Positions 23,371 to 35,657 of a stretch of 64,000 bases of DNA are shown in pieces. Under the pieces are notes generated by a model, which did no database searches, was not told where the DNA came from, and was given only the letters and a program-made list of their open reading frames with translations. Numbering within the stretch: the stretch's first letter is position 1; every line of letters begins with the position of its first letter. The position numbers and the translations under genes were made by a program. The DNA is from Pardosa pseudoannulata (Eukaryota > Arthropoda > Arachnida > Araneae > Lycosidae), in assembly GCA_032207245.1 (NCBI GenBank), contig CM063504.1, positions 22,207,565 through 22,271,564 on the forward strand, read 5' to 3'.

Positions 23371-25778
23371 ATAAACTATTTGTATGTTGATTACAAGGGC
23401 TAATGATGAGTTTGAGAAGAAATATGACAAGTTGTACACTGGACGCATGAAAATAAAAAATAAATAAATAAATATATCCGTAATTTAACTGACAAACTAA
23501 TCGAAAAAGGTTCGCCTTTCCTGTTGCAACATAAAAAAAACCTATCTTGTCGCATATTCCCAAAACTTACAAACATTCATCTACCCAGTAACAAGAAGAG
23601 TAAATATAAATCTTTATTAAACTTTTTTCATTACGTGCAGGCAAAATAAGAAATAATCCACCCCTCCCCCCTTGGTACCACTTTTATGTACAACATGGGT
23701 GTCTGTTACGTCCCTTTAGCTAATCAAATAAAGCCTTCCAGTTCTCTGTGACAGAAGGATCAACAGAAGGGTACAAAATCACCCTCTCCTCCTCCCTTCT
23801 GTTTGATAGGCTTTTCATACCTCCCCCGGGCATCCTCCAGGGGTATGATTAAGACAAGCTGAGAGGGATGATTCGCATACAATGGAATGCAATATTAATT
23901 CAATGAAGGGGAGATAAAGCACTGTAATTATAGATACGTCTTTTGTCACGATATTGGAATAGCCGTGGCATGGCAACAGGGCTCAAGAGCTATGCCGTGT
24001 TACGGTACAAGGACATAAAACGCGGATTCAGAAGGAAGACACGTAATAGGCACCAATACTGATAAAAGTGAATTATTAAATAAAAAAAATGTTCCCCTTA
24101 TAAATTTTAGCTGTAATTTTCCAGTGGCTAATTGGGTTTGTTCGGATTCTAATCTGTTTGTGTAGAAGAAACATAGTCACGTAACTCCTTACTTTGAATA
24201 TTTAAGGTTTTGATTTTTATAAAACAGATTTGTGTTTCAGATTTTACTGACTTGTTTATTAAGTACGGAGAAAGTATTGTGATTTCCAGAGAATTTTAAT
24301 GGGATTCGAACATTTATGGTCTGGAAAAAGAAATTTTCTATTAAGAATGTGTACATTTTTGTGTTTGTCCATGTGTGTATATGAACAAAGAAGCTCCACA
24401 TAATAAGCTAGATCGATTAAATTTGATCCCTTCGCTGACTAATTAAAAAAGACTCTTATAATAGTCTGCATGTATGTTTGTATGCATGTATATAATAAAT
24501 GCTTCAGGTGTATCATAAAACAAAAGTAATACGTTCTAAAGTAATGGTCTTAACACTTTCAGAATAATGGAACGCGACAATTTTATAAGATTTTTTCGGA
24601 GAACTGTTTCACAATAAAACAAATTATAGTGTGTCCTAGAAAGATATTTATTAATCTAAACATTTATAACAAAACTATAAAAAAGTGCTGTAAAATGCAG
24701 CTTACAGAGGAAATGGAAGAGGTCTCAAACTTTTTGTCTTACACGGGAATAACTCGATAGAGTATTTATTAAATGATTGATTAATCATGGACCAATACAT
24801 GTGCCTCTGTCATTGCCGGACATAACTTCTCATGATGTCTTTTTATTTGGTATAATGTTAAAGGCATTATGTATCAAACACTTCTTGACAATAATTTTAT
24901 TTGAAAGCCAATGGTATAATTAACTCTAAAATTCATAGCATTGAGGCAGAGTTTCCCAAAAGTCTGGAAAGCAAAAACACCAAAAACCTTTTTGATCACA
25001 GTATTTTAACGTAATAAGTTGTATAAGGCAAACAAAAGTTTGAAATTTAGGCGCATTTATATTTTTATCAATATATAAATTTGAAAATTAAATAAATAAA
25101 TTTAATATTGCATATTTTGCCAATATTTAAATGTTTCCACTTTAGATTAATTTTCTGTCCTTAGTCTTTAAGATAAAAATAAACAAAGAAAAATTTATAA
25201 CCTCTTTTGGTATTCGTTACCTTTTTTATGTTAAAATTTAGAAAAAATATCATTTAATCCTTGATAAACCATTCTTTAAATTTTCACTCATTGATTTACT
25301 GGTAAATGTAAAAATTGGTAAATTTTCAAACAGAGGGGTAGGAGAGTTAAAGCTTTAATATCATTCAAAAACTCAGTTTCGTAATTTTTGCCAATTAAGG
25401 TATCCGTGTACGTTGAAAACGTCATTTTTTGCCAAAAGTCATAATTTTTTTTTATTTCTCCATTGTAAAATTTTAACTTTTAGGCTTCTAAATCTGTTTT
25501 TGTTTTGTCTCTACGGGATTTTAAAGAAGAGTTACACGTATTTAAACATCGGTGACAGCTGTTAAAACAAAAAGGAAGTAGCCACTTCGGAACCGAAAGT
25601 TGTGAATTTATAAAAAGCATTTTTTGGACAAATTTTTTTTTAATTTAATAAAGATTAATTTAAACATTTTTCTAGTATTTTTAATAATTAGCAACTTGGC
25701 AATTAGAAAGTTTGAAGCAAGAAATTGTGGAGAATTTTAAAGATGTATTTTATTTTTTTAATAGTCAAAGTTGCTTTC
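23371..25778. other. Unique DNA; GC-richer patch at 23.65-24.05 kb
   Basis: 23650-24050 contains C/T-rich runs (ccacccctccccccttggta, accctctcctcctcccttct) and no sustained frame. The remainder is AT-rich, with no transposon ends or arrays that I can support. Confidence 0.45.
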
Positions 25779-26308
25779 TTAACACTTTAAAGGACACTAA
25801 TATAAATTTCTTAAGATTTAATTAAATGTGTTGATAAATGTTACCTGTGAACCTTATAAATGTAAAATGCACGAAATAAATCTGCATTCATTGGGAGGAA
25901 GGAGGTTAGAGGGCTTGTCGAAATGCAAAACCATCCCTTTGTACTGTGTGAAAATAAAACTTTCTTTTAAATTTTTATTAAGATAGGAGTACAATGAATA
26001 AGTATCCTTAAAAGTGTATAATATAAAAATAGCTAAACAGTTTTTAAGTGTTATTTGTATAAATATAGGTATTCGGAGTCACACGAAAGATAAATCGAAT
26101 TTCTGAATTTTCTGGTTAAAGCAAGTTCAAAAATGGATATTTCAAATGGAAAAATGAATTAAGTGTAATGTTTTTATCTACTGTAAGTTCGAAATGTCCC
26201 AAACATAGAAAATGAAAAAAAAAGTCATTCATATATCTTTAAAAAGTAGAAAAAAGAAACTTTTAACAGGTGGATTCGCTGCAAAACCACCGCTCGTTAA
26301 AGGGTTAA
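25779..26308 (-). mobile_element. TTAA-flanked piggyBac-like MITE, copy 1
   Basis: A 530-bp unit including TTAA at both ends (25779-25782, 26305-26308). Its right end, cgttaaagggttaa, is inverted relative to ttaaccctttagcgg at 48319, and its left end, ttaacactttaaaggacac, matches the complement of the other end at 49124-49143. Internal segments also match in order, for example ttgataaatgttacctgtga and gaaccttataaatgtaaaat. TTAA plus CCCTTT-type termini are the hallmark of piggyBac. There is no transposase, so the element is non-autonomous. Confidence 0.78.
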
Positions 26309-27549
26309 ACTTCAAATGCGTTTTTCCCAGAACTGTATTTTTAATAAAATGTTGAAATTTAAAATGTGATTTCTCAAAAAGTTCTTAAAATATTTTGTTG
26401 AAAATTATTATGAATGTTTTTGATAGTATTTTCTAGTGAATGACCTAAAAGCTTTAAATTTGGATAATTTTTAATGACGATGATTTTTACACTCATAGTC
26501 AGATATAAAGATAATGAAAATTCGTTAAAAATTCAATGTGTGTGATTTTGAAGGACCAAAATTTTTTACCAAAGGTAAATTAAGGAAAGATTTTAGATTT
26601 CTCACTAGTCCAGTGTATAAGAAATGTGTTATATAAAAAATATTGAAATAATTTAATTTACTAAAAAATTAGAACTTTCGAAAAAACCCGATTTTTTTAC
26701 TAAATTTTCTTCATTTATTAGAAATTTTATAAAAACTTCTCCAGGAATAAATTTAAGTACAATTCTTATGATAATATAAAAAATAAATCTAAAAATGTAA
26801 AAACATGAACTAGTTTCTATGTTTCAAGAAGAAAGTTCTCCGAACGTAGATGGATACCTTAAAATATTTTTAATGCACTTCTTATAAAAAAGAGTATGAG
26901 AACAATCCAAATACAAAAATACAAAGAGCAACTAGAAAAGAAAAACGTAAATGATAGTTAAAAATGGCTAATAAAAATATAATGTTAATATTTAAATAAT
27001 AATAACAATAATAACGCCTAAATGACTATTCAAATTGCTTTAATAATATTCCTCGTAGTCTCATGAATGTCTGATTAGATCGTTTTCACGGTTTCAGCTC
27101 ATTTTAATTCCCTGAACCAAAAAAAGGAGCACATTATTGATATTTTGCAAACGAGATTATAATGACTGTACTTTCTTATAATTCTATAAGCTGTCTTGAA
27201 GAGACAGGTAATTGATGGAACTCGTGTCTGCATAAAGGAATCTTTCTTTAGATATAAGGCAAAAAAACTTGAATCTGGGAATATAAAGGAATCTAATTCA
27301 TCTGTCGTAAGTAGTTGGAAAGAATTGATAAAAGGCAATTAGCTTGTTCTATCTTAACTGGGTCGCAGTTCGGAAATGTATTTCTGGTACGAGGTTAAAT
27401 GGACCACGATTTTTATTAGACTTAATAGTATAGTTCCATTCAATAGTACTGTGTGAATAAGGCTTTTTTTTTAGTGTACAATCAAATAATGGAATTTTCA
27501 ATAAAAATTTATCCATTTCTCAAAGTAGGTAAAAGGATATCACAGCTTA
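26309..27549. other. No recognised feature
   Basis: AT-rich, stop-dense DNA with a few A or T runs. Confidence 0.5.
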
Positions 27550-27850
27550 CACGTCGTTTGATCTAGTTTTGATAGCCCCACCGAACATAGCCCTTCGGGT
27601 TTAGGTACGTTTCAGTTAGGGAGATCATTCTAATCGATTACAGGTTCGATTCTCGGTCGATATCACTTGACATGCTGCATAGAGATTTCCTGGTTTTCTT
27701 CAAGTGCAATAAGCTAATTATACCTGGGAAACTTCCATTGAGACATGCTTTCCTCTCAAATGGGTGCTATTCTGGATTCATCCTCTGTAGGTCACCCGGG
27801 GCAACATCAAGCTGTTGAATAAATTAACAGCCATGGCATCCCCTGGATAG
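27550..27850 (+). mobile_element. Possible second tRNA-derived SINE (tentative)
   Basis: ggttcgattctcggtcg near 27645 fits an RNA polymerase III B box, and tttcagttagggagatc about 35-40 bp upstream could be the D-arm/A-box region. The downstream body (tcctggttttcttcaag, tgggtgctattctggattca, gtcacccggggcaacatcaa) is distinctly less AT-rich than its surroundings. There is only one copy in the window and no clear flanking duplication, so this could be a degraded element or chance. Confidence 0.4.
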
Positions 27851-29599
27851 TGAATTTTCTCCTCCCTACAGGGAGGGAAAATACTTTTTATTCCCTCCCT
27901 ATTCCGTATAAAAATACTTCAGAATCCCATTTCTATAAAGACTCGTTGAACGCTATGCTGTGAAAAATAAATTATAATATATACTGTAATATAAACTTAA
28001 TATATACTGTAATGTAAAATGTAATGTGTACTGTAATATATATACAGTAAAAAATAATATGTATATGCTAAGCGAGCTCTGTACCCCTTAATTTCTCTCA
28101 ATAGGAAAACGTATATAAAAATAAGCTAATCGTTTAATCTTCCTTTATTCATTCCATCATCATCTATGTCATCACTGGCACCGCATCACCTATGCGGAGC
28201 CAGTGTGGTTGTATGCAGCAGATTCTAATATTAAAATTTTAACTCTCGCTCAAGTGTTATTCTTAGAAAAATTATTAACGCACCCTGGTATTTTAGAAAT
28301 AATAAAATTCATGATGAATTAAAAAGTAATCCCTATTCCACATTTTCTGCAAAAGCTATCCCTTAAATTTCTTATAAAATTTAAATACTGATCTAATCAA
28401 TAATCTTGTCACTGATGCCGCAAATAAAGGAAGGCCTTTGGCTATTCTTGCCAAAGATCCTTAATTTTTGTGTGCTTTTTAACAGAAAGTTATAAAAAAA
28501 TACCCAAAAAAGGTGTAAAAACTTATAATCGGCCATACATTAAATTCCTAGAAATATCTCAAATTTTTAGAAATTTGATTGGTCGAATCCTTTCATTTTG
28601 ATTGGTTCTTCCGACTCCAGTTAAATCACCTTGATGATTAAAACTGCTCATTCCCTCTTTTGTAACTGAAGCGAACGGATGTCCCTGGCCACATAAATAC
28701 TGTGTGCTTTTCTATTCCTAAACTTTTTACACCCTAGATTTTTGTGTTATGATCTCACGAATTCACCACTCTATCTCATTTTTTCTTTTATTAATTGTTG
28801 TTTATTTCCATTCGTTGTCATTTTTATGCTTACGGTTAGAAATCCCAGGATTAAAGGGCTAGGCCTAGAGAATCCTGCTGCTCCACACTATTTAGACCAT
28901 GAACTCTGCAGAAACTTTTCATATGAAACATTATGCAAATCATATCATATGAAATGTTTTACAAATAATTAAAATGTTACTGTTCATCAATGGATTGACT
29001 TCCTTCTTTAATTTTACTTTATGTGTATTTTATTTTAAGTATAATATATAATGTGTGTATCGATTAAAATAGAAATATTGAAATATTTTGACTGTATTAC
29101 GAAATAAAATGTATATTCGTTTAGCTCACTTAAATCCTCTGCGTTTTCCTTGACAAAGCAAAATGACATGTGTATGCCTTTAAATATCCCTATTAAAGTA
29201 TCCCATTTTAACATATTTTACAGAAATAAAAAAAAACTGTAATTTTTGAAGCATAATTAAAAGCCGCAGATCGCAAACACCTTTTATTGAAAACACCAAA
29301 ATAATAATACAAGAAATACGAGGTACATTGGGCTTTCATAGTTTTGAGAAGATCCTGCGACCAGCCAATCAAATTTCTGGCACAAACAAAACTAATTAAA
29401 CACAGCCAATCAAAACACAACAGGATCAACTAAAGAAAACATCGAACGTCCAAGAAAGCTATTACTTAAATACAACAATAATCTGCCAAGTCGTTAAGTT
29501 TGAGTGCGATTATATATTTCAACAGTAATATTTACAACTGGATAAAGAAAATATTGGAATAAAATTACTTTGAAATATGGGACAATGGATACAAAGGCG
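27851..29599. other. No confirmed gene; one ambiguous open frame
   Basis: 27960-28070 contains loosely repeated tatactgtaat motifs. A plus-strand frame at 28742-28972 (76 codons) ends in a stretch of mixed composition (GLGLENPAAPHYLDHELCRN) that is less repeat-like than other frames nearby. I cannot assign it to any family and there is no supporting gene structure. The rest is AT-rich. Confidence 0.4.
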
Positions 29600-31080
29600 A
29601 GCCAGACGAAAATTTGTTCATGCCTTCTAGTACGGGAAGGTAAATTTACCTTCCACCGATAAGCACGAATATTAATCCTCGGTCTTCAAAAATCTCTCAC
29701 AACACTGGGAAAAACTCACAACACTGGGAGTTTAAATTCCCTTTTTCGCGCCTTCTTCAATCTCCGAACAAACATCTGTAGACGAGACAGATTTACTATG
29801 GAGAAAACTGAAACATTTACAACTGATTAAAGATTAATCCTTTAAGAAAAGATTTTTTTTTAATTTGGACCAATCGATATATCAGTGAGCTAGGTAAAAA
29901 TCTAATTACTCCCTTTTCTGAAGTACAGTATGAAAGGTTGATATCTGCTAAGGATAAGCAACGAAATTTAATCTCCTACTACACAGTTCTCCCTCAAGAC
30001 TGGGGACAAATACAAAGTTGAAATCCAATCTTTCCCTCCTTCTTCCATCCCTGAACAATCACCTGTAGGCGAGACAGATTTACTAATTAAAATGTTGAAA
30101 TATTTACAGCTGATTAAATATAAACCAGGAAGAAATTTTTTTTTAATATGGACCGATCGATGTATCAGAAAGCCAGGCAAAAATCTAATTACTTTATTTT
30201 CTCGGGTACAGCAAAGAAAGTAAATAGCTCACCAATATGAAATGTAATGTAATCACCTCGAAGGATCTCCCACAACACTAGGGAGCAAACACAGATTGAA
30301 ATCCTCTCTTTCGAGCCTTTTTCTATTCTGAACAAACACCTATAGGCGAGACAGATTAACTGGTGAAAAACACTGAAATCTTTACAACTAATTAAAGACA
30401 GTATGGGAAGAAAGTTTTTTTAATATGGACGATCGCTGCATCAATTAGCTAAGCAAAAATCTAATAACTCGAATTTTCTCGACTACAACATGGAAAATAA
30501 ATACCTCCAACCAATAAACTACGTAAATTTAACCTCTGCTTTCAAAGTTAGCATACAACATCGAGAACAAATAGAAAAGAGTTGAAATCCTTTCATTCCT
30601 GCGATTCGAAAAAAAAAACACCTGTAGACAAGACTGATTTAATGAAATCACTACTGGGAAATAATGAGGTAAATAAGATAAATCCCCACTATCTTTTGTC
30701 GGGTCTTAAACATCCATTTAATTTTATACATCTAAAAGAGAAAAAAAATAAATTATTTACGAGTAAAGATAATACCGGAAGAAAATGTTTTTTTTTTTTA
30801 AATATGCCCCAATAAATGTAACGTTCAGCCGTACAAAACTCAAATTAATTCATTGTCCCAGTAGAGAATAGAAGCAAATATATTTATAACCGATAAGCAG
30901 CAAACATCGAACTCCGCCTCCATGGTTCCCCAGTAGCCCACAACATCGGGGACAGACAGGAGGATTGGAATCCTTTCATTCGTGCCTTCTTCAACCACCG
31001 AACAAACACCTGTAGGCGAGGCCGATTTAATGAAATCGCTAATTTATTGAGAAATAACGAAGCTATTAAAGTTAAGCCCC
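29600..31080. repeat. Diverged ~285-bp tandem repeat, five units
   Basis: The core aacaaacacctgtaggcgag followed by acagattta lies near 29767, 30054, 30331, 30614 and 31001 (intervals 287, 277, 283, 387). Other shared blocks include cacaacactgggga, gttgaaatcc-tttc, and aatatggaccgatcgatg after a T run. The fourth interval is longer because extra sequence separates units 4 and 5. Several units are 70-80% alike by eye, so the array is old. Confidence 0.85.
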
Positions 31081-31400
31081 GGAGATCACTATCGCACCCT
31101 AACATCCCGTTCCGATCGGGAGAGATAATTAATGGCTTTCGAGAGGAATGCGGGAGAGAGAAGTATTAAAAAAAGGATGAGTTGGGGGGGAGGTGCATTT
31201 TTGTCTTGACTCGGCCACGATCTGCGATTGGAATTCCTCGCGAAATGAATCACGGTTGCGCAAAGAACAAGCGGGAATTCCTCGGATTCGTAACCGTTCA
31301 AATAAAAACCAGAATTTGTTTTCATTTCAGACGAGAGAGTCTCGACCACTTTTGGTGTAGGCTGGGTCAGCGATAGGGAATAGCTACAGTAAATGTGATT
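31081..31400. other. GC-richer unique segment after the 285-bp array
   Basis: It contains several CG dinucleotides (ccgttccgatcgggagag, cgaaatgaatcacggttgcg) that are rare elsewhere in the window, and tttcatttcagacgagagag, which resembles a 3' splice site. Open frames on both strands (31089-31349 minus, 31182-31376 plus) are short and unassigned. It might be an exon or regulatory DNA of a gene outside this window, but nothing proves it. Confidence 0.35.
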
Positions 31401-32470
31401 CGTCTATCGTGCAGTGCAATGCATTTTAAACTGTGGGCCACATCAACCAAGCTTGTTGTTAGTTAGATTTGCTTAAATTGACATCGATGTTTCATTGCCC
31501 TCTGTTGGTAGAATGTGGGCCCATTTATTTTGATCAAAAATCTGATATTCTATTTCTGCAAATCACGATATTTTTTATGATCATTTGTAACTTCTTAATG
31601 AATTTTTAATACTTATAATGAACAACACTATATACTTTTAGTTAAGGATATTTTTATAATGAGTGGCTCAAAAATTATTGTACCTATGCGTTGTTAAATC
31701 AAACGTTCTGGATTGGCATTAATATAAAATCTCATAAAAATATCCATTCTGATTTGTTTTACTTGCGATGAAATCAAAATACATATTACAGTCAGCAAAT
31801 AGGGTCTAAAATATGATACATATTTACAATTTTAATTTTAAAATGCGAATAGATGATTACAGATTCATACATGTCAGCAGTATTCCTCAGGAGGAACAGC
31901 TTTCCATTGTTGGTAAGGCTTTTTTGCTGATCACTCTCGAGAGATAGTTATTTAAAAGGAAACATTACAAAATGCCAACACAAAATGGCGGAATGCCTAA
32001 GAGATCCCCTACAAGAATCCTCCCTGACAGAGTTACACTCAAAAAGATAATTTCAAAAAAGAGAGGGGGGAGAGAGAAATGTGCTAAAATATTACACAAT
32101 TTTTCATCTTAACAATAAGCAAATAATTTTCACATAATCAGGCAACCTTCACAGATGTCGGAAGCAAACAAAGATGAGGAATACTTAAATTAGGCAAATT
32201 CAAAGCAGTTTAATACAATTTGATGTTTCTTACAGGATATGAATATTAGATTTTAACCAGAAGAACATATTGTTTAATTTAGAATATAATGATTTAGTTA
32301 TGATTGCTTAATTAAGCCTATATTCTTTCTCCTCTAGGTTCTAGTTTTTTAAACGAAGAGATAAGGCAATCTAATAAATAATGTTCGGCATTTCCTGTGA
32401 GTATGATAATAACGGTTGCTATTGTGGCTGTTATTTAAATGAAAACAAAGTGCGCTGAAAAAGGGTCATG
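31401..32470. other. No recognised feature
   Basis: Unique AT-rich sequence. Confidence 0.5.
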
Positions 32471-32482
32471 ATCTGTAAACAT
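32471..32482. repeat. Target-site duplication, left copy (SINE copy 2)
   Basis: atctgtaaacat is repeated exactly at 32660-32671. Confidence 0.85.
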
Positions 32483-32659
32483 GTTTCTTTTGGGGTTTTT
32501 TTTTTTTTTTTTTTTTGTTTTGGAGCATTACGGTCTACTGTTTTGCCACGAGGGCTAATGAGACCGGGACCTACTGCTTAAAGCTGATTCCGAACGGCTA
32601 TGAACATCCATGCCATAGTGGGATTCGAACCCACGAACTCCGGTTCCGAAGGCCAGCAC
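32483..32659 (-). mobile_element. tRNA-derived SINE copy 2, slightly 5'-truncated
   Basis: Same family as 7676-7857, on the minus strand. Read in sense it starts inside the tRNA part at tgctggcc (about 27 bp of the A-box end missing), keeps the B box (complement of gggattcgaaccc), and passes through the complete body to an A-rich tail (T run at 32496-32517 on the plus strand). Exact 12-bp direct repeats bound it. The missing 5' end with an intact 3' end fits incomplete reverse transcription from the 3' side. Confidence 0.9.
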
Positions 32660-32671
32660 ATCTGTAAACAT

Positions 32672-33572
32672 ACAAGAGAGTGTTATTCTAATTTATTTAA
32701 GGGAGGGACATACTGTAGTGAAATACTTATAGGTGACTCTGCCTGTCGGTGCCGAATTCCAAGAAGTGATATGGCAAGCAATTGCTTTTAGACATATATT
32801 AAAGAAATGCACTAAGCTAAGAAATGCCCTTAGAAATGTCTGGAAATGTCAGTAAACCGTAGCCAAAAGTCCGTAAAGAAAATGTTTATTTCATTAGGTA
32901 CAAAATCTCGGATAGTGCTGTTCTTACGCCTTTACGCAGCCAAATTTGCTAACCTAGTACTGTTATACATTGTCACCTGGGAGGAAGTCTGGCTACTTCT
33001 CATAAAAAATTCTCTTAGTTTCAACCTTCCTGGCTTCTAAGAAATTCCAGATGGTTAGAAAAAAAGGCCTTACATTGTTAAAGTCCAAATGAATCTCCAA
33101 TATCTGATGAGAATAGTATTGTTATATTGAAAGAATTGAAATTAATGACTTCGTTCCTGAGAAACGGATACTTTTGGGCTCTCTAGAATAAGGCTCTATT
33201 TACATTACGATTGGAATTAAATACCGTCTGTACAGTACAACAGATCTTCATAGAATTCTCTCAAGTGGCTAAAGATGGATCAGTACATTTTGGGAGACAA
33301 AAGTAAACCTTGATCATTATAGCAAGCATGAAAACGACATAGTTCTGCCACTTAGTTATTTCAGAAGTAATACTATTTTAAGGGGGCAGATGAAAAATAT
33401 GGCCAGTGAACAGAAAATTAGCATTTACTCCTCCTTCAGATTTTTGAGAGGGGTAAAAAGAATTTAAGTCGGAGAACAGTCCTTTATCTAACATTTTATT
33501 GCTGGAATATTAGGTATTAAAAAATGAAAAAGGGCAATAGCAGAATTTTAAATATTTATTTTAGGGGTAATA

Positions 33573-33577
<5 letters not shown>
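32672..33577. other. No recognised feature
   Basis: Unique AT-rich DNA. An open frame beginning near 32600 runs through the SINE and is not a gene. Confidence 0.5.

Positions 33578-33634
<57 letters not shown>
33578..33634. repeat. (AT)n microsatellite
   Basis: About 57 bp of AT, abutting the left end of the Tigger/pogo-like element. Confidence 0.95.
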
Positions 33635-33638
<4 letters not shown>

Positions 33639-34439
33639 CTCCGCTTAATGTGATAGCGGTTAATGTTATCAATCGCTTATTGTTATAGGAATCACTTGGT
33701 TCCGATTTTCTCTATTCATTTGGATGTTAAAATTATCGCTCTATGTGATCGTTACCTGTTCTTTATGTGATCGTTAATGCTATCAGTTTTCGAACCTCAT
33801 TTTAACTGGCAAAGGAATACTCACAATATATTCAGAAGGAACCCATTCTTTTATTTCCTTTAGCTGTTGTTTGAATTTCCGAGAATTCTTCTCTTCCTGA
33901 AAAGTGAAATGGGGAATGAACAAAGGAGTGAGAAATTACACGTTCCTGGAAGTTTTCAGAAATACGCACACCTTGCAGGTAGTGAATGCTTTTCAGATAA
34001 GCAATTCGGCAACACATTCTTATGGAAACTGAGAAGGAACGTATGCACGTTTTATGCCTTTCTCGCTTACATGCAGCTTGTCGATATGGAAGCCAGAAGG
34101 AGAAATGATTTAACATTACAACAAAAGATCAAAATTTCAAATCGTTATGACAAATTATGATTACGAACAATTTATCAATGAGCTTCTTGAAAAAATTGTA
34201 GGCAGTCAACAATTCATCAGTTTTTTTAATTATGTATACAATTCTTGTGTTTTAAAGGATAATATACAGTACATAAATATAAGGTGTGTTTATTCAATTT
34301 CTTTTTTTAAATTTAGTAAGTGTGAATTAAAGGGGGTGGGAATTTATCTAATTTTGCATATCGTTTATTGTTATCAATCGTTTATTGTTATCAAAATCAC
34401 GGTGTCCCAAACTGATCACATTAAGCAGAGTCCACTGTA
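33633..34439 (+). mobile_element. Internally deleted Tigger/pogo-like element
   Basis: The left end reads tggactccgcttaatgtgat (33635-33654). The right end is its complement with one change, atcacattaagcagagtcca (34415-34434), ending ccactg followed by TA. CAGTGGACTC...-type ends and TA targets are typical of the pogo/Tigger group. Subterminal repeats with ttattgttat lie inside both ends. The element is about 800 bp, against 2 kb or more for complete ones. The left outermost bases have been absorbed into the AT tract. Confidence 0.85.
34086..34160 (+). pseudogene. Tigger/pogo transposase N-terminal fragment
   Basis: ATG at 34086 opens the 24-residue frame containing RRRNDLTLQQKIKISNRYDK, closed by TGA at 34158-34160. 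This strongly resembles the start of the N-terminal CENP-B-like (Psq-type) DNA-binding helix of Tigger/pogo transposases, where a KxxDLTLxxKxxILxxYDKLP pattern is usual. Everything after the first helix, including the DDE core, is missing. The frame upstream (33867-34085) is open but unrelated. It lies inside the inverted ends described above, which supports the call. Confidence 0.75.
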
Positions 34440-35072
34440 TGTGTGTATTTAAAGGAAGGACACGTAAAAGGCTAACCTGATTGTAACCAGTCAGTGAGTA
34501 TTTTTAATATATCTTTCCTTTGTTCCAATTTTCTGGCAGATCAAAAGTTCCAGTAATCACATTATCGAAACAACTTGTAAAAGAAAATCTGTAATCACCT
34601 CTAATTCTTTTAAACTACCGGCAGTGATTTATGTTGCATTTGGAAGAACATTATTTGAACTCATTCAATGTTCCATAATTGTCTCGAAATTTATCCAATT
34701 GCGTCATAAAATGCGATTCAAACTGAGCTCTGCTAGAGTAAAAAATCTCGAAAGGAAAAATTTCCTTTTTAAAGATGGGAGAACAATGGGTTAATTATGT
34801 GCCGAATTACGGTAAATGGGTTGTAATAGTTTCCTGTCCGAGCTCTTTTTTTCTTTTGCTGAATTTACTCTTTATATAGGCAAAGGTACAAGTTTTTTCT
34901 TTGTTGTCTTTCTCAGTGGAAATATTAAACGTGAGAAATAATTTAGGATATCAGTAGATTATAATAGAGAAGTATTTACTAATAAATGACATATCAATTA
35001 CAAAGCATTACGACTGAATTTTTATCTTTTATGTACTGCATTTTGGTTAGTTATATACAAGTATGAATGTAT
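34440..35072. other. No recognised feature
   Basis: Unique AT-rich DNA. Confidence 0.5.
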
Positions 35073-35657
35073 TGTAACGTCACGGGATTCTCGGGTAGCG
35101 TGTGGGTGTCGAAGTGGTTATGACACCACGTACAGCTTAGAAATAATAACAACGTTTATTCTTGGTTAAAATGGAATATGTATATATTTTCCAAATGGAA
35201 ATCATAGAGTCAGGTAGGCTGGTGCGGACCAAAAAGTCCCAGATTCAAGGCGAACCTAAAAAACAATCTGCGGACAGGATCCGACAGATTTCGTTGTACA
35301 GGGGTACAACTGGGCCTCCTTGAGTCCCACAAAAAGTTGGAGAAAAACTCTCAAAAATAAAACCAACTGCCGCAAATCAAACCTCGGTCCGTTCTCTTTC
35401 TCTGGAGTCTTTCCAGCTAAAAACTAGCTCCGTCTGAAGTCACCTTTCGCTTCTTCCCATTGGCTTTTTCTTTTCGCGTCGCTGTCTTGGTAGCCTCTGA
35501 TTGGCTGCTTCGGTGGCACCTCACTGTCTGACATTTCGTTGTCCCGTTCGTCCGTCCAATTCACCTTGAACATCTCAAGGCGTGGTCGAAGCGACAACCC
35601 TTTGTGGTGTAGTGTCAAAAACCCAGACAGAGTGTCACCCTGCCCTGGGCTTTAACA
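35073..35657 (-). mobile_element. Probable LTR (solo or remnant), about 585 bp
   Basis: Starts tgtaacgtcacgggatt and ends ctgggctttaaca, so it has TG...CA ends, in a block clearly richer in G+C than its flanks. Read on the minus strand it runs TGTTAAAGCC... to ...GACGTTACA with an AATAAA near its 3' part (complement of tttatt at 35156), the order expected for an LTR. The sequence before the minus-strand start, caaaggggtat, could be a remnant of a polypurine tract. I see no duplication of target bases and no internal region, so boundaries are provisional. A 64-codon minus frame inside (35424-35618) is unassigned. Confidence 0.55.

Noticed and set aside
28742..28972. 76-codon frame with ordinary composition at its C-terminal end
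   Set aside because: No family resemblance, no neighbouring exon evidence. Noted as ambiguous in the region entry only.
33867..34160. 97-codon frame as a host gene
   Set aside because: It lies inside Tigger/pogo inverted ends and only its last 24 residues match a known protein, the transposase N-terminus.
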